64,000 nt of DNA from contig NZ_JADEWH010000017.1 of NCBI RefSeq assembly GCF_015207755.1, positions 45,555 to 109,554 of the forward strand. Direction: 5' to 3'. Positions 40,521-50,272 of this stretch are shown one piece after another. This stretch comes from Nodularia sp. LEGE 06071. Its GTDB lineage: Bacteria; Cyanobacteriota; Cyanobacteriia; Cyanobacteriales; Nostocaceae. Every line of letters starts with the position of its first letter. The stretch's first letter is position 1. Below the pieces are notes generated by a model that saw nothing but the letters and a program-made list of their open reading frames with translations, made no database searches and was not told the origin of the DNA. The position numbers and the translations under genes are program-made.

Positions 40521-41552
40521 ATGAAAAAAGTCGTTAAAAGTTTAATTAAAAAAGGTTTTAATTATTTGATTTTTGAGAGATTTTCTGCAAAATTATCTCA
40601 ACTCAAGCCAAGCCCATCTCTCTACGAAGAGATATTTAAAACTAAACCTTTGATCATGACGCAGCAGTGTAATGTTGAATTACATATGCTGGTTTGTAAA
40701 AAGGATTTTCTCCGCAGCTTTTGGTCACTAAAATCCTTTTTCTACTATTCAGGTCTATCTCCAAGATTAGTTATTCAAAACGATGGCTCTCTCACATCTG
40801 AAATGATTGAGCTATACAAAGAACACTTTCCACACTGTATAGTAAACACCAATAATGATGATCAGATCCGAGACGCTCTCACAGGTTATCCGATGTGTCA
40901 GTTTTTTGTAGGGCATCATGTGATGTCCAAAAAACTATTGCATCCTTTACTCCTTTCCCAGAGTGAATATATTCTGACTATGGATTCTGATATTCTCTGG
41001 TTCAAGCAATCCAAAGTTATTACAAAGTGTGTCCAAAACATTTTGCCATTCTATGTATATGGTGGTTCTGGAGCCTATGTCCGTAATCAAAAATTTATGG
41101 AAGCCCAGCTAGGACTATATCCTGCTAATAACGTTAATGCAGGTATTGTCGGGTATCAAAAATCAAAATTTTTAGACCTGGAATTTATAGAATCAGCAAT
41201 ACACAAGTTGGTTGATATTCCCAAAGACTTAATACTAGAAAGTGTCGGCTACGTTGATGAATCCGTTAATATAAACTCAGAAGATATCAACCAAACACTA
41301 TGCTGGTGGGTGATGGAGCAAACTATTTATGCTTTGCTATTGGGGCGTGAATCACAGCGACAAGCTCTGAAATGTTGGTCTAATAAACCATTAGATTTAC
41401 TCTTCGCCGATCTTCACCAATTTACCAATAGTCCAATTATGAGAGGGACAGCTTTAATTCATTATATTTCAGATGCAAGACACAATCAATTTTTTCCAGC
41501 AGGCGTTCAACACCTAATCAAACGCGGTTTTTTAGCAGAAATATCCAAATAA
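40521..41552 (+). CDS. Putative glycosyltransferase with DxD motif
   Basis: The 343-residue protein has a GT-A-like core: LVCKKDFLRSFWSLKSFFYY, RLVIQNDGSLT, then the DxD in EYILTMDSDILWF, followed by NVNAGIVGYQKS, a pattern like GT8-type transferases. It has no membrane span. It sits in the plus-strand operon between HprK-like and GT2 genes, 20 bases after the former. The donor and acceptor cannot be told. The exact CAZy family is uncertain. Confidence 0.7.
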   Translation: MKKVVKSLIKKGFNYLIFERFSAKLSQLKPSPSLYEEIFKTKPLIMTQQCNVELHMLVCKKDFLRSFWSLKSFFYYSGLSPRLVIQNDGSLTSEMIELYKEHFPHCIVNTNNDDQIRDALTGYPMCQFFVGHHVMSKKLLHPLLLSQSEYILTMDSDILWFKQSKVITKCVQNILPFYVYGGSGAYVRNQKFMEAQLGLYPANNVNAGIVGYQKSKFLDLEFIESAIHKLVDIPKDLILESVGYVDESVNINSEDINQTLCWWVMEQTIYALLLGRESQRQALKCWSNKPLDLLFADLHQFTNSPIMRGTALIHYISDARHNQFFPAGVQHLIKRGFLAEISK

Positions 41553-41555
41553 GTT

Positions 41556-42248
41556 ATGGAACATTCCCCTTTAGTTACTGTCATTATCCCTCTCTATAAT
41601 TACGCCAATTATATAGCCGCAACACTTGACAGTGTATTTGCTCAAACCTATCGCCCGATTGAAGTTATTGTTGTGGATGATGGTTCAACAGACAACAGTG
41701 CGGAAATTGTGCGTGGTTATCCAGAAGTACAGTATTTTTATCAATCAAATCAAGGTGTGTCAGTTGCTCGCAATGTGGCGATCGCATCTGCTCAGGGTGA
41801 GTTTATCGCATTTTTGGACGCAGATGATCTCTGGAAACCAGATAAACTCAGTCTTCAAATTGCCTATATGCTGGAAAATCCTGATATTGGGATCACAGGT
41901 ACAAAGGCGATAAATTTCTTAGATTCAAATACTCAACTTCCGCCTTGGCTGAGAGATGATCCCAGTTGGGAAGAGGTGAAACTGATCATTCCCAGCACAA
42001 TGGTGGTTCACAAATCTGTTTTTAGTCAAGTTGGAGATTTTTCTGTTGATTATCCTGTCAGCCAGGATACAGAATGGCTATGGCGAGCCAAAGATGCGAA
42101 AATCCCCATGTTTAATATCAATGAAATCCTGACATTAAGACGATTTCATGGCTCTAATTTATCATGGCTGATGGCAGGATCTTACAAATCTGAGATGTTG
42201 AAAATGATCAAGCAATCGATCGCTCGTCAATCGCGCCAACCTCAATAA
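41556..42248 (+). CDS. Family 2 glycosyltransferase
   Basis: A compact 230-residue GT2: VTVIIPLYNYANYIAATLDS, IEVIVVDDGSTDNSAEIV, GEFIAFLDADDLWKPDKL with the DAD metal site, and SQDTEWLWRAKD as the ED-type catalytic-base region. It is 3 bases after the previous gene, so co-translated. Two close paralogues lie on the opposite strand (42250-42954 and 43767-44468). The last gene of the plus block converges with the minus block across 1 base. Confidence 0.9.
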   Translation: MEHSPLVTVIIPLYNYANYIAATLDSVFAQTYRPIEVIVVDDGSTDNSAEIVRGYPEVQYFYQSNQGVSVARNVAIASAQGEFIAFLDADDLWKPDKLSLQIAYMLENPDIGITGTKAINFLDSNTQLPPWLRDDPSWEEVKLIIPSTMVVHKSVFSQVGDFSVDYPVSQDTEWLWRAKDAKIPMFNINEILTLRRFHGSNLSWLMAGSYKSEMLKMIKQSIARQSRQPQ

Positions 42249-42249
42249 G

Positions 42250-42954
42250 CTAATGTATTTTATCCATGCCTTGATTAGTCCTTTGTCTTTTAATTGATTT
42301 TCTTAAAACACCTAAAATTTCCTGATTGTTGATAAAGGCATTGGCAGAAAGGTTATTATTATGAACCCTTTTGTAGAGAAGAACTTCAGGTATTACAAAC
42401 ATAGATATATTTTGGTCTTTTGCCCGTGCGAACCAGTCTACATCGCTGGCAATTGTTAAATTTGGATCAAACTGACCGATCAAATCAAAGACTGTTTTAT
42501 ATACTACTAAAGTACCTGGGATTCTGGCAACCTGTTCTTTTTGGAGCAGTTTTGATTTGAATCCGGTGGGGATAGGTTGTGTTGGGTCGGCTAAGATAAA
42601 GCAGGCATGAGCGATCGCAGCCTGCACTTCTGGATGTTGAATTAAGTAATCTACCTGTAATGCTAACTTGTTGGAAGTACAGTAGTCGTCATGATCTAAA
42701 AAGGCAATTATCTCTCCTTTAGCAGCATTTAGTCCGGTATTCCAGGCATCAGCTAAACCCTTACCAGTCTGGCGCAAGTATAAAACTTGAGGATAGCTCT
42801 TAGCGATCGCTGCTGTGCAATCGGTAGACTTGCCATCAATGACTAATATCTCAACTTTTGGGTAGGTTTGACCAACAATACTGTCGATTGCTTGAGCTAA
42901 ATATTTTTCGCCGTTTTGAACTGCAATAATAGCACTAACCAAGGGCTGACTCAT
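42250..42954 (-). CDS. Family 2 glycosyltransferase
   Basis: A 234-residue GT2 with LVSAIIAVQNGEKYLAQAID, VEILVIDGKSTDCTAAIA, GEIIAFLDHDDYCTSNKL (DHD in place of DxD) and ASDVDWFARAKDQ as the late catalytic segment. Related to the genes at 41556 and 43767. It is the last gene of the minus-strand block; its stop is one base from the stop of the convergent gene. The acceptor is unknown. Confidence 0.9.
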   Translation of the reverse strand: MSQPLVSAIIAVQNGEKYLAQAIDSIVGQTYPKVEILVIDGKSTDCTAAIAKSYPQVLYLRQTGKGLADAWNTGLNAAKGEIIAFLDHDDYCTSNKLALQVDYLIQHPEVQAAIAHACFILADPTQPIPTGFKSKLLQKEQVARIPGTLVVYKTVFDLIGQFDPNLTIASDVDWFARAKDQNISMFVIPEVLLYKRVHNNNLSANAFINNQEILGVLRKSIKRQRTNQGMDKIH

Positions 42955-42986
42955 TATTTTCCTAAAAGCAAAGATATTTCCTTAAT

Positions 42987-43748
42987 TTAGCTCAGAAAAC
43001 TCCTGAAGTAGATTTCCGCATTATCTTCAGGTTCGTATCCTAACAGTTTTTGAGCATTGCTGATGTCCCAATAGCGGCGGGTGTTGCCAGAAACAGCATA
43101 AAAAATCTGAAAACCAAGATTGTCATGCTCTAGCGATCGCCTAACTATTTGTGCTAAATCTCTAGAACTGCACCAGTTTGATAATATCCGATCATTGGGA
43201 GCATAAATTTTCGGTTCAGTGTGAAACCAGCCAATCCGCAAACAGATCACCGACATCCCATAGCGATCGCTAAAATATTGTCCTAAAGCTTCACCAAATG
43301 CTTTCCCCACTGCATACAGAGAATCAGGACGCACAAGCTGTTCAGGGGTAATGTGAGATTCCTGTTCCACTTCCCGCCATCCTGAAACATAATTGGTGCT
43401 GGCATAGATAATTTTTTTGATTCCCGATTGACGGGCGGCTTCAAATATGTTGTAAGTCCCACCGATACCACTACTATAAACATCTTGCCAAGGTTGGTCA
43501 ACATTAGGATTTGCCGCTAGATGAATTACCGCGTCCACACCACCCATGACTTTAAGAACAGCTTTAAAGTTAGTGATATCCACACGACGGAAATCTTTGG
43601 CTTGGGGAACGTGACGGCGATCAATACAGCGAAATTGATAATCACCATTCAGTTCATGCTGTAGAGATGTCCCAATGTTTCCAGCAGCACCGGTTAATAA
43701 AATCAATTTCTTTGTTGTCGATTCACGGGTTCTCAGAAAGTCAAACAT
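42987..43748 (-). CDS. NAD-dependent epimerase/dehydratase family protein (uronate-dehydrogenase-like)
   Basis: The 253-residue extended-SDR protein has LILLTGAAGNIGTSLQHEL as the cofactor motif, VIHLAANPNVDQPW, IIYASTNYVSGW for the catalytic Ser/Thr and SLYAVGKAFGEALGQYF for the Y-x-x-x-K pair. The short length and VCLRIGWF/EPKIYAPNDR region look like uronate dehydrogenases rather than nucleotide-sugar epimerases. It is placed between two GT2 genes, so it could oxidise or epimerise a sugar for their product. Specificity is not proven. Confidence 0.85.
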   Translation of the reverse strand: MFDFLRTRESTTKKLILLTGAAGNIGTSLQHELNGDYQFRCIDRRHVPQAKDFRRVDITNFKAVLKVMGGVDAVIHLAANPNVDQPWQDVYSSGIGGTYNIFEAARQSGIKKIIYASTNYVSGWREVEQESHITPEQLVRPDSLYAVGKAFGEALGQYFSDRYGMSVICLRIGWFHTEPKIYAPNDRILSNWCSSRDLAQIVRRSLEHDNLGFQIFYAVSGNTRRYWDISNAQKLLGYEPEDNAEIYFRSFLS

Positions 43749-43766
43749 AGTAGTGCTGTCGCCTCC

Positions 43767-44468
43767 TCAAGATTCTTTGTTTAAAACTCTCTGTTTTGCA
43801 CGCTCTCGATCTAGCTTGGCTTTGATCAGGTGTAGTCGTTCATTTGCGTATTGACGTGCTGTAATTCCATTATTGCTTTCATGTAGCCGCCGGTAATAGA
43901 CCACATCTGGAATTGTAATTTGTTGAAGTTGATGTTCCATCGCCCAGATATACCAACTAATATCAATACCTGTTTTGAGATTGGTGTCAAACTTTCCCAC
44001 TCTCAAGAAAGGCGATCTTTTGATTAACATAGCAGTAGAAAGATGCGCCGCAATTGGTTTTTCTGGGCAGCGAATCCTGCTTTTAAAGTTTTCATCTAGT
44101 TCGGGACTATAAAAATTTTGAGCATAGCCAAAGACTGCTTCTATATCTGGATGAGTATCAAAGACCGCCATTTGTTTTGCTAGTTTGTCCTTAACCCAAA
44201 TATCATCAGAATCGAGAAAGGCGAGAAATTCACCATTGGCTACTGCAATTCCGGCATTTCTAGCAGCACCGATCCCCCCATTGGTTTGATAGTGATATTT
44301 CAGGGGATAGCTTTGGGCAATTTCGCCACTGCGATCGCTCGATCCATCATCGATCACAATCAACTCGATGTTAGGATAGGTTTGCTCTAAAACACTTTCG
44401 ATAGCTTCAGCTAAATAGCGCTCTCGATTATAGCAGGGAATAATGACGCTAACTAAAGGTAAATTCAT
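43767..44468 (-). CDS. Family 2 glycosyltransferase
   Basis: The 233-residue GT2 shows LVSVIIPCYNRERYLAEAIE, IELIVIDDGSSDRSGEIA, GEFLAFLDSDDIWVKDKL (DSD metal site) and GIDISWYIWAME later. It shares the same compact architecture as the genes at 41556 and 42250. Its start touches the stop of the TPR protein gene (one-base overlap at 44468), so the two are coupled. Confidence 0.9.
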   Translation of the reverse strand: MNLPLVSVIIPCYNRERYLAEAIESVLEQTYPNIELIVIDDGSSDRSGEIAQSYPLKYHYQTNGGIGAARNAGIAVANGEFLAFLDSDDIWVKDKLAKQMAVFDTHPDIEAVFGYAQNFYSPELDENFKSRIRCPEKPIAAHLSTAMLIKRSPFLRVGKFDTNLKTGIDISWYIWAMEHQLQQITIPDVVYYRRLHESNNGITARQYANERLHLIKAKLDRERAKQRVLNKES

Positions 44469-45889
44469 CAGATTGATTTATATACTTCGCTTGTACAAAA
44501 GCTGTTAAGAAAGTAATCAGCCGAAAGTTTCTGTCTGGTTTCACAGGACTTAAGATACTGATGTGTCTCCCAAATTAATGCCGTATCCAATGCTTTTTCT
44601 GCCGCCTCTTCTAGAGTATGGAAATACATCGGATATTCTTCACCTAGATATTCTTTGACAGCAGGAATAGGATTAACTAGTATTGGTGTAGCACGGGCAA
44701 TGCATTCGATAATTGCATTATTTACACCAGAGTCATACAAATCCACAAAGGCGATATTCATCGACAGCAGATCATCATAGGCATCGTCGGGAATATGTTC
44801 AATAACAGTTGTATTCTCAACATAAGCTGGATCAACTTGAATTTTATAAATCCTCCCTTCAATTTTCATTAGTTGATCTAATATTTTTTCTGATGATTCA
44901 AACAAAAAACCTAATCTGACTTTTTCGTAACCAAGAGAGTTACCTTTAGCTAGAGGTAATTGATAAATCGAATGTAATTTCCGCAACCACCAGCCAATCT
45001 GCACCACTTTTTTCTGAGGATTGGCAATAAATTGATTAAAATCAAATTGTTTTTCGGGAATCTCCGTGGGATGGATTAATACCGAAACTGGTTTACCTGT
45101 TTCTTTCCTCAGCCAATCGCCATAATAGTGAGATAGTGCAAACAATCCCACGCAATGAGGCAAACTATCTTGCCAAATTTGCTTCTCAAATAGTTTTTGG
45201 GGCGATCTGTGATAATGGAACCAGATGGGCATCCTGTGGGGGTTGTGCATAAATCCCACCCAAGGAGTTTTATAAGGTACTATACCCTTTTCTTCTGAGT
45301 CCGCTAAACTATCGAAAACTTCATCAGCCCGCATTTTTGCTAATATCCGGGGCGATCTTCTACCAAAGTGATGATGTTGAAAAAGAAATTGATTTTCTAG
45401 AAAGCCATCAAACAAAACACCTTGGGGATTGTGTAAAGAACTTAGCGCTTGAATTGCAAAATTCCAACCACTACGATGAGGAGCAAAAACTCTTTGTTGT
45501 CCGAGATTAATTTTTCCTGTGGCTATACTTGGTGTTTTTTTAGTAGAAAAATAAAGATTTTCTGCTTTTTTATCTGGAATAATTTGTGTGTAATTACTAG
45601 GTTTTCGCCAGCCCAAACATTGATAATAAAAAGAAAGATCAGTGGCATCAAAGTCAATAGCTAAAGCTTGATCATAGTAATCCATCGCTTCTGCTGTCCG
45701 TCGTTGCTTGAGCATCAAATTGCCCAATTGTTGATAGGCAGGCAAAAAGTCTGGTTGCAGTATTAAGGTTTCCTGATAACGAGCGGAGGCATTTTCCAAG
45801 TCACCGCGCAGTTGCCAAGCATTTCCTAATTTAAATTGGGTGAAAGCTGGGTTGTCTTGGTTATTGTTTTTGTTTATTTCCAGATTCAT
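44468..45889 (-). CDS. TPR protein with a glycosyltransferase-like domain
   Basis: From ATG 45889 the product has 473 residues (MNLEINKNNNQDNPAFTQFK). The first 90 residues are two to three TPR units (KLGNAWQLRGDLENASARYQ, AYQQLGNLMLKQRRTAEAMD). The rest has a GT-B-like layout: FAPHRSGWNFAIQALSSLHN, GFMHNPHRMPIWFHYHRSPQ, LFALSHYYGDWLR, and VDLYDSGVNNAIIECIARAT near the C-terminus, with the acidic residue of a nucleotide-sugar site. It overlaps the upstream NTase gene by 29 bases. A specific family is not recognised. Confidence 0.72.
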   Translation of the reverse strand: MNLEINKNNNQDNPAFTQFKLGNAWQLRGDLENASARYQETLILQPDFLPAYQQLGNLMLKQRRTAEAMDYYDQALAIDFDATDLSFYYQCLGWRKPSNYTQIIPDKKAENLYFSTKKTPSIATGKINLGQQRVFAPHRSGWNFAIQALSSLHNPQGVLFDGFLENQFLFQHHHFGRRSPRILAKMRADEVFDSLADSEEKGIVPYKTPWVGFMHNPHRMPIWFHYHRSPQKLFEKQIWQDSLPHCVGLFALSHYYGDWLRKETGKPVSVLIHPTEIPEKQFDFNQFIANPQKKVVQIGWWLRKLHSIYQLPLAKGNSLGYEKVRLGFLFESSEKILDQLMKIEGRIYKIQVDPAYVENTTVIEHIPDDAYDDLLSMNIAFVDLYDSGVNNAIIECIARATPILVNPIPAVKEYLGEEYPMYFHTLEEAAEKALDTALIWETHQYLKSCETRQKLSADYFLNSFCTSEVYKSI

Positions 45890-47204
45890 AGAGTTTTGGC
45901 AATACGTATTCCCATAATACGCGGATGGGACGCACAAAGTAATACAGAAAAAATAATTGCTGAGGAAGTCTTAAAAATTGGCGATCGCGTTCATTCGGTA
46001 CGCATAATCTCCTGATCAGAAAATACAAATATAATAAACTCATTGAAAGTCTTTGATCAAGTCCCCAAGGATTTAATGAACTATCTAGGGTTTTTAATGG
46101 TGAGATATACACTAAATACAGATTGCGGAAAGCCGATATTAGTCTACTTTCATATAATGCTTGGTGTAAAGTGCTATCTGTCTTACTCTCTAGAGAATTG
46201 AACAGTGCAATTTGTGTATCCAGGGATTTAATCTGAATAAATTTTGATACAATATGATCTGGTACAGAAATATTGAAGAGATTTTGAGTTATATAGATTC
46301 CCAGTAAAAATAGTTTCTCACACCGCAACTCTGAAGATAGTCGCAAAGTTAAGTGCCAATCTAAATCAGGATATGCTTGGATCACTTGGGCAAGATCACA
46401 AATTTGTTTAAGCGATCGCAACCATCCATAATCCTTAGCAATATTAACACTTTGAATAATTAACGCTATTTCTGGAATGAAACTTTTGATAGATTGACCC
46501 ATCAGTGTCATGGGCTGACAATATTCCCAAAGGCGATCGTAATGGTTCGGGTTCCAAGTCCGTCTCGGTGGAATACCCCAATGTAAGTCAATACTACGTT
46601 TTGGGTTACTATGCAGCAATGATGGCTCAAATCTGGCGTTAAACATCTCTGCTTCAGAGGCTTTGTAAGACATAGAGATTTGCAAATTTGTCTCGAAGCC
46701 ATCAATTTCAGCCTCCTCTGAGAAATTAGACTCATAGCCTTGACTCATTAAAACTGCTTTGGCTTGCCAAAAGTCCCGTCGCCGCACCAAAATATCAAGA
46801 TCATTAAACTGGCGCAACGTCACATTACCATAAGCTGATGCTGCAAGTACCGCTCCCTTAAAAGCGATCGCCTCAATTCCTGACTTTTCTAATTGCGTCA
46901 AAATCCTTAACAGCTCTTTCGTTTGAGATAAATTATTCAATCCATTCATGCGATTGAGTGTTTGCAGTTGCATCATTACCGAGCGAGGGACATCATCAAT
47001 TTCCTTCAGACTTTGATACAGCAGAGGCATTACACCCTGAGCGATGCTAATTTCTATCAATTTAGACCAGTTAAGATCATCTCTTAGTAAGTCCCTGACT
47101 TCGTTAACAGTTGTCGTGTGAAAATGGAACTTGAGACAAGCAAGTAAAGCGATTACTTCCGGAGATAAACTATTTTTAGGAGTTTCAGATATTATCTTAT
47201 CCAT
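45861..47204 (-). CDS. Nucleotidyltransferase family protein (PF14907-type)
   Basis: The 447-residue product begins MDKIISETPKNSLSPEVIAL (ATG 47204; a TTG five codons upstream is possible). The catalytic region is intact: GIEAIAFKGAVLAASAYGNV, then LRQFNDLDILVRRRDFWQA with two Asp. These proteins belong to the polymerase-beta-like superfamily, and several are linked to peptide and glycan clusters, including tailored lasso-peptide ones. Substrate unknown. The second, degenerate homologue is at 38396-39406. It begins the coupled minus-strand set NTase-TPR/GT-GT2-SDR-GT2. Confidence 0.8.
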   Translation of the reverse strand: MDKIISETPKNSLSPEVIALLACLKFHFHTTTVNEVRDLLRDDLNWSKLIEISIAQGVMPLLYQSLKEIDDVPRSVMMQLQTLNRMNGLNNLSQTKELLRILTQLEKSGIEAIAFKGAVLAASAYGNVTLRQFNDLDILVRRRDFWQAKAVLMSQGYESNFSEEAEIDGFETNLQISMSYKASEAEMFNARFEPSLLHSNPKRSIDLHWGIPPRRTWNPNHYDRLWEYCQPMTLMGQSIKSFIPEIALIIQSVNIAKDYGWLRSLKQICDLAQVIQAYPDLDWHLTLRLSSELRCEKLFLLGIYITQNLFNISVPDHIVSKFIQIKSLDTQIALFNSLESKTDSTLHQALYESRLISAFRNLYLVYISPLKTLDSSLNPWGLDQRLSMSLLYLYFLIRRLCVPNERDRQFLRLPQQLFFLYYFVRPIRVLWEYVLPKLYESGNKQKQ

Positions 47205-47306
47205 GATTTCATTACACAAAAAAAGCCGATTTCAGAATTATGATAAATCTTGTGGGGTGGGCATCCTGCCCGCCCTTGCGTACCTACTCAAATCAAATGT
47301 GCTGTA

Positions 47307-49085
47307 TTATCGATAATTTTTAGCTTGGGTTGTAAATAAATCAGCATATTTACCATTGAGAGACATGAGTTGATCGTGAGTTCCACTTTCAACAATCTCG
47401 CCCTCATGCAACACATAAATTCGATCTGCTGTTCTCACAGTAGCCAGTCGATGGGTAATTAGCAAAACTGCGCGATCGCCCATGATTTCTCGAAATTTCT
47501 GGAATACCGCCGCCTCTGCATAAGCATCCATACTACTGGTCGGTTCATCTAATATTACTAACTGAGCATCTCGCAAAAAAGCACGCGCCAGGGCAATTTT
47601 CTGCCACTGACCACCACTCAATTGTTCTCCGCCCTTAAACCATTTACCTAACAAAGTTTCATATTCTTGCGGTAACTTCTTAATAACAGAATCAGCACCT
47701 GAATATTGAGATGCTTCCATAACTTTTGGTGAATCAGGTGATAAATCAATATTACCGACCCAGATATTTTCCTTGGCTGTGAGTTGATAGCAGGTATAGT
47801 CTTGAAAAATTACACTAATCTGACGCTGTAAATCATTGATAGCAAAGTCTTTAATATTAACTCCATCAATAGTAATACTACCGCTAGTTACATCATAAAG
47901 ACGACAAAACAATTTCACTAGGGTAGTTTTGCCAGAACCATTTTCACCAACCAGTGCCACCACTTCTTTAGGGGCAATTTTCAGATTGACTTGTTTAATT
48001 GCCTTCCTAGACGAATTTTGATGTTGAAAGGTCACATTCTCAAAAACAATACCCTTTTGCATTTTAGATGGAACTGGCTTGGGCTGCATAGTTTCATACA
48101 TCCCATTTGGGAGAGATAGAAAATCAAATATATCCGACAGAAATAAATTATTTTCATGCAGTCCGCCTAGACTAGCAATCAATTCTTTGAGTCCATTTTG
48201 TCCCCTCTGAAATGCTTGACTATATAAAACTAAATCACCCAATTGAAACTTACCGTAAATTGTTTGATGAATAATAAATCCATAGGTTCCTATCATCAAC
48301 AGCCCAGTACAACCCTGTGCAATTAATCGCATTAGAGATTGTCGGACTGTAATAGCAAGTTTCTCTTTAAATAGTTGTTGCCTAAATTGATAAAATCTTT
48401 GAATAAATACATCGCCTAAACCGAATAGTCGAATCTCCTTGGCAGGTTGATCTCCTAGTATTAAATGTCCAAAGTAGTTAGCTTTACGTTCTATTTCAGT
48501 TTGACGACGCTGCCATTTGTAGATAAATTTTGATTGCCAAAAGCGAATAAACATTGTTGGTATTGAAGCCACCAACAAAATTACAAATATCACCCAATTT
48601 AATGAGAGTAATAATCCAGAGATTACTGTCAAAGAAACAATATTTTGAAAAGCAGTAGTTAAATTGCTTAACATTCGGGTGGGGCGGTGTGGTGCTTCCC
48701 ACTTAGCACGTTCCAAAATATCTTGTTTTTCAGGGCTTTCGTAGGATTCTAAATCAATGGCGATCGCTTTTCGGAAAATTGTTACCTGCATATAGTCTGT
48801 CACCCTCTGCGATAGGGTTGTAGAGCATATTTCGGCAATTACAGTATTAAAATTGATCCATAATATAACTGCCCCAGCATTGATGAGCAGAAAGGTAATA
48901 TCTGCAAAAATCTGTTGTTTATCGTTAATGCTGATACTTACAGCAATGCGATCTACAATTAGTTTGATGATGTAAAGTAATACCAGAGGTAATATACCCT
49001 GAATTACATTTAAAATTACATTAGCAATCATCCAGTTTGGAGAACTTTGCCAAACTAGACTAATTGCACGTTTGATGTTTGTCAT
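47307..49085 (-). CDS. ABC exporter, fused permease and ATPase
   Basis: The 592-residue type IV exporter half-transporter has six membrane helices in the first 310 residues, followed by the nucleotide-binding domain: Walker A LVGENGSGKTTLVKLFC, signature EQLSGGQWQKIALARAF, Walker B LVILDEPTSSMDAYAE and H-loop LITHRLATV. There is no N-terminal C39 peptidase, so it would export a processed product. Such exporters accompany lasso peptides and glycolipids. It is the first gene of the minus block; 100 bases with a GGTGGGCATCC/GCCCGCCC-type repeat separate it from the NTase gene. Confidence 0.9.
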   Translation of the reverse strand: MTNIKRAISLVWQSSPNWMIANVILNVIQGILPLVLLYIIKLIVDRIAVSISINDKQQIFADITFLLINAGAVILWINFNTVIAEICSTTLSQRVTDYMQVTIFRKAIAIDLESYESPEKQDILERAKWEAPHRPTRMLSNLTTAFQNIVSLTVISGLLLSLNWVIFVILLVASIPTMFIRFWQSKFIYKWQRRQTEIERKANYFGHLILGDQPAKEIRLFGLGDVFIQRFYQFRQQLFKEKLAITVRQSLMRLIAQGCTGLLMIGTYGFIIHQTIYGKFQLGDLVLYSQAFQRGQNGLKELIASLGGLHENNLFLSDIFDFLSLPNGMYETMQPKPVPSKMQKGIVFENVTFQHQNSSRKAIKQVNLKIAPKEVVALVGENGSGKTTLVKLFCRLYDVTSGSITIDGVNIKDFAINDLQRQISVIFQDYTCYQLTAKENIWVGNIDLSPDSPKVMEASQYSGADSVIKKLPQEYETLLGKWFKGGEQLSGGQWQKIALARAFLRDAQLVILDEPTSSMDAYAEAAVFQKFREIMGDRAVLLITHRLATVRTADRIYVLHEGEIVESGTHDQLMSLNGKYADLFTTQAKNYR

Positions 49086-49246
49086 TAAGGCATCCTGGAA
49101 AAACTAAGCCACTATAAGCAGCTAAATACTACATATAGAGTCTCAGTGCGAGATTTTGAAAATCTTTATAGTTTCCCTTGTATTTTTGCCCTTCTATTTA
49201 GTCTTTATACTTTTTTAACAAATACCTCTAGCGGGGCGAACCATCG

Positions 49247-50143
49247 TTACGAATTACGACTTAATTGATATTGTTTCCATTTTTCATGCTGGCGCACTCT
49301 TTTTTCTTCAGTGAGGCTATCAAAACAGTGAGGACAAGACATACCTTCCTCATATTTAGAAGAAGTTTTATCTACCGCAGAAATGGGATGTCCACAACAA
49401 AAGCATCGTTCATGACTACCTGACTCTAACCCATGACGCACGGCTACCCGTTCATCAAATACAAAACATTCGCCTTCCCACAAACTTGACTCTGTGGGTA
49501 CTGATTCCAAATACTTGAGAATACCGCCTTTGAGGTGATAGACTTCGGCAAAGCCTTGGGAAAGCATGAAAGATGAGGCTTTTTCACAACGAATCCCGCC
49601 AGTACAAAACAACGCGACTTTTTTGTGTTGATTGGGGTCGAGGTTTTGACTCACATATTCGGGAAAATCTCGGAATGATTTAGTTTGAGGATTTTGTGCC
49701 TTTTTGAAAGTACCGATATTAACCTCATAATCATTACGGGTGTCAATCACAATTACTTCCGGATCAGAAATCAAATCATTCCATTCTTGGGGAGTGACAT
49801 AAGTACCCACTTGCTGATTTGGGTCAACTTCTGGTAAACCCATAGTGACAATTTCTGGTTTTAGCCGCACCTTCATCCGTTCAAAGGGCTGTGTTTCTGT
49901 GTACGACTCTTTATGTTCTAAGTCTGCTAAACGGGGATCAGCACGCAAAAATGCCAGAACAGAGTCAACCGCCTGACGCGACCCAGCAATTGTGCCGTTA
50001 ATGCCTTCTGCTGCCAATAAAATTGTCCCCTTAACGCCTTGTGATTGGCAGTAAGATAGCAGAGTTTCGAGTTTTTCCGCAAAATCGGGCAGTTTGACAA
50101 ATTTATAAAGGGCTGCCACCACTTGGATATTTTCTTGCTTCAT
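49247..50143 (-). CDS. trhO: tRNA uridine(34) hydroxylase TrhO (rhodanese family)
   Basis: TrhO hydroxylates U34 of some tRNAs to ho5U without a prephenate source. The 298-residue protein has an acylphosphatase-like N-domain ([20 protein letters not shown]), a rhodanese domain with active-site Cys in [19 protein letters not shown], and a C-terminal zinc-like cluster ([16 protein letters not shown]). The layout matches YceA/TrhO. It lies next to a tRNA-Ala gene on the other strand; ho5U/cmo5U sits in tRNA-Ala(UGC) in many bacteria, though this proximity may be chance. Confidence 0.92.
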   Translation of the reverse strand: MKQENIQVVAALYKFVKLPDFAEKLETLLSYCQSQGVKGTILLAAEGINGTIAGSRQAVDSVLAFLRADPRLADLEHKESYTETQPFERMKVRLKPEIVTMGLPEVDPNQQVGTYVTPQEWNDLISDPEVIVIDTRNDYEVNIGTFKKAQNPQTKSFRDFPEYVSQNLDPNQHKKVALFCTGGIRCEKASSFMLSQGFAEVYHLKGGILKYLESVPTESSLWEGECFVFDERVAVRHGLESGSHERCFCCGHPISAVDKTSSKYEEGMSCPHCFDSLTEEKRVRQHEKWKQYQLSRNS

Positions 50144-50199
50144 TTCTTGAGCAATGATATAATCTTTAACTAAAGTAGCAAATGCTTTTTCTATTTTAT

Positions 50200-50272
50200 G
50201 GGGGTTTAGCTCAGTTGGTAGAGCGCCTGCTTTGCAAGCAGGATGTCAGCAGTTCGAGTCTGCTAATCTCCA
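50200..50272 (+). tRNA. trnA-UGC: tRNA-Ala (anticodon UGC)
   Basis: A complete 73-base cloverleaf without encoded CCA. The acceptor stem GGGGGTT pairs with AATCTCC, including two G-U pairs; D arm GCTCAGTTGGTAGAGC; anticodon stem-loop CCTGCTTTGCAAGCAGG with TGC at 50233-50235; T arm CAGCAGTTCGAGTCTGCT; discriminator A. The G3-U70 pair is the alanine identity element. It abuts the stop of the methyltransferase gene on the minus strand. Confidence 0.97.
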
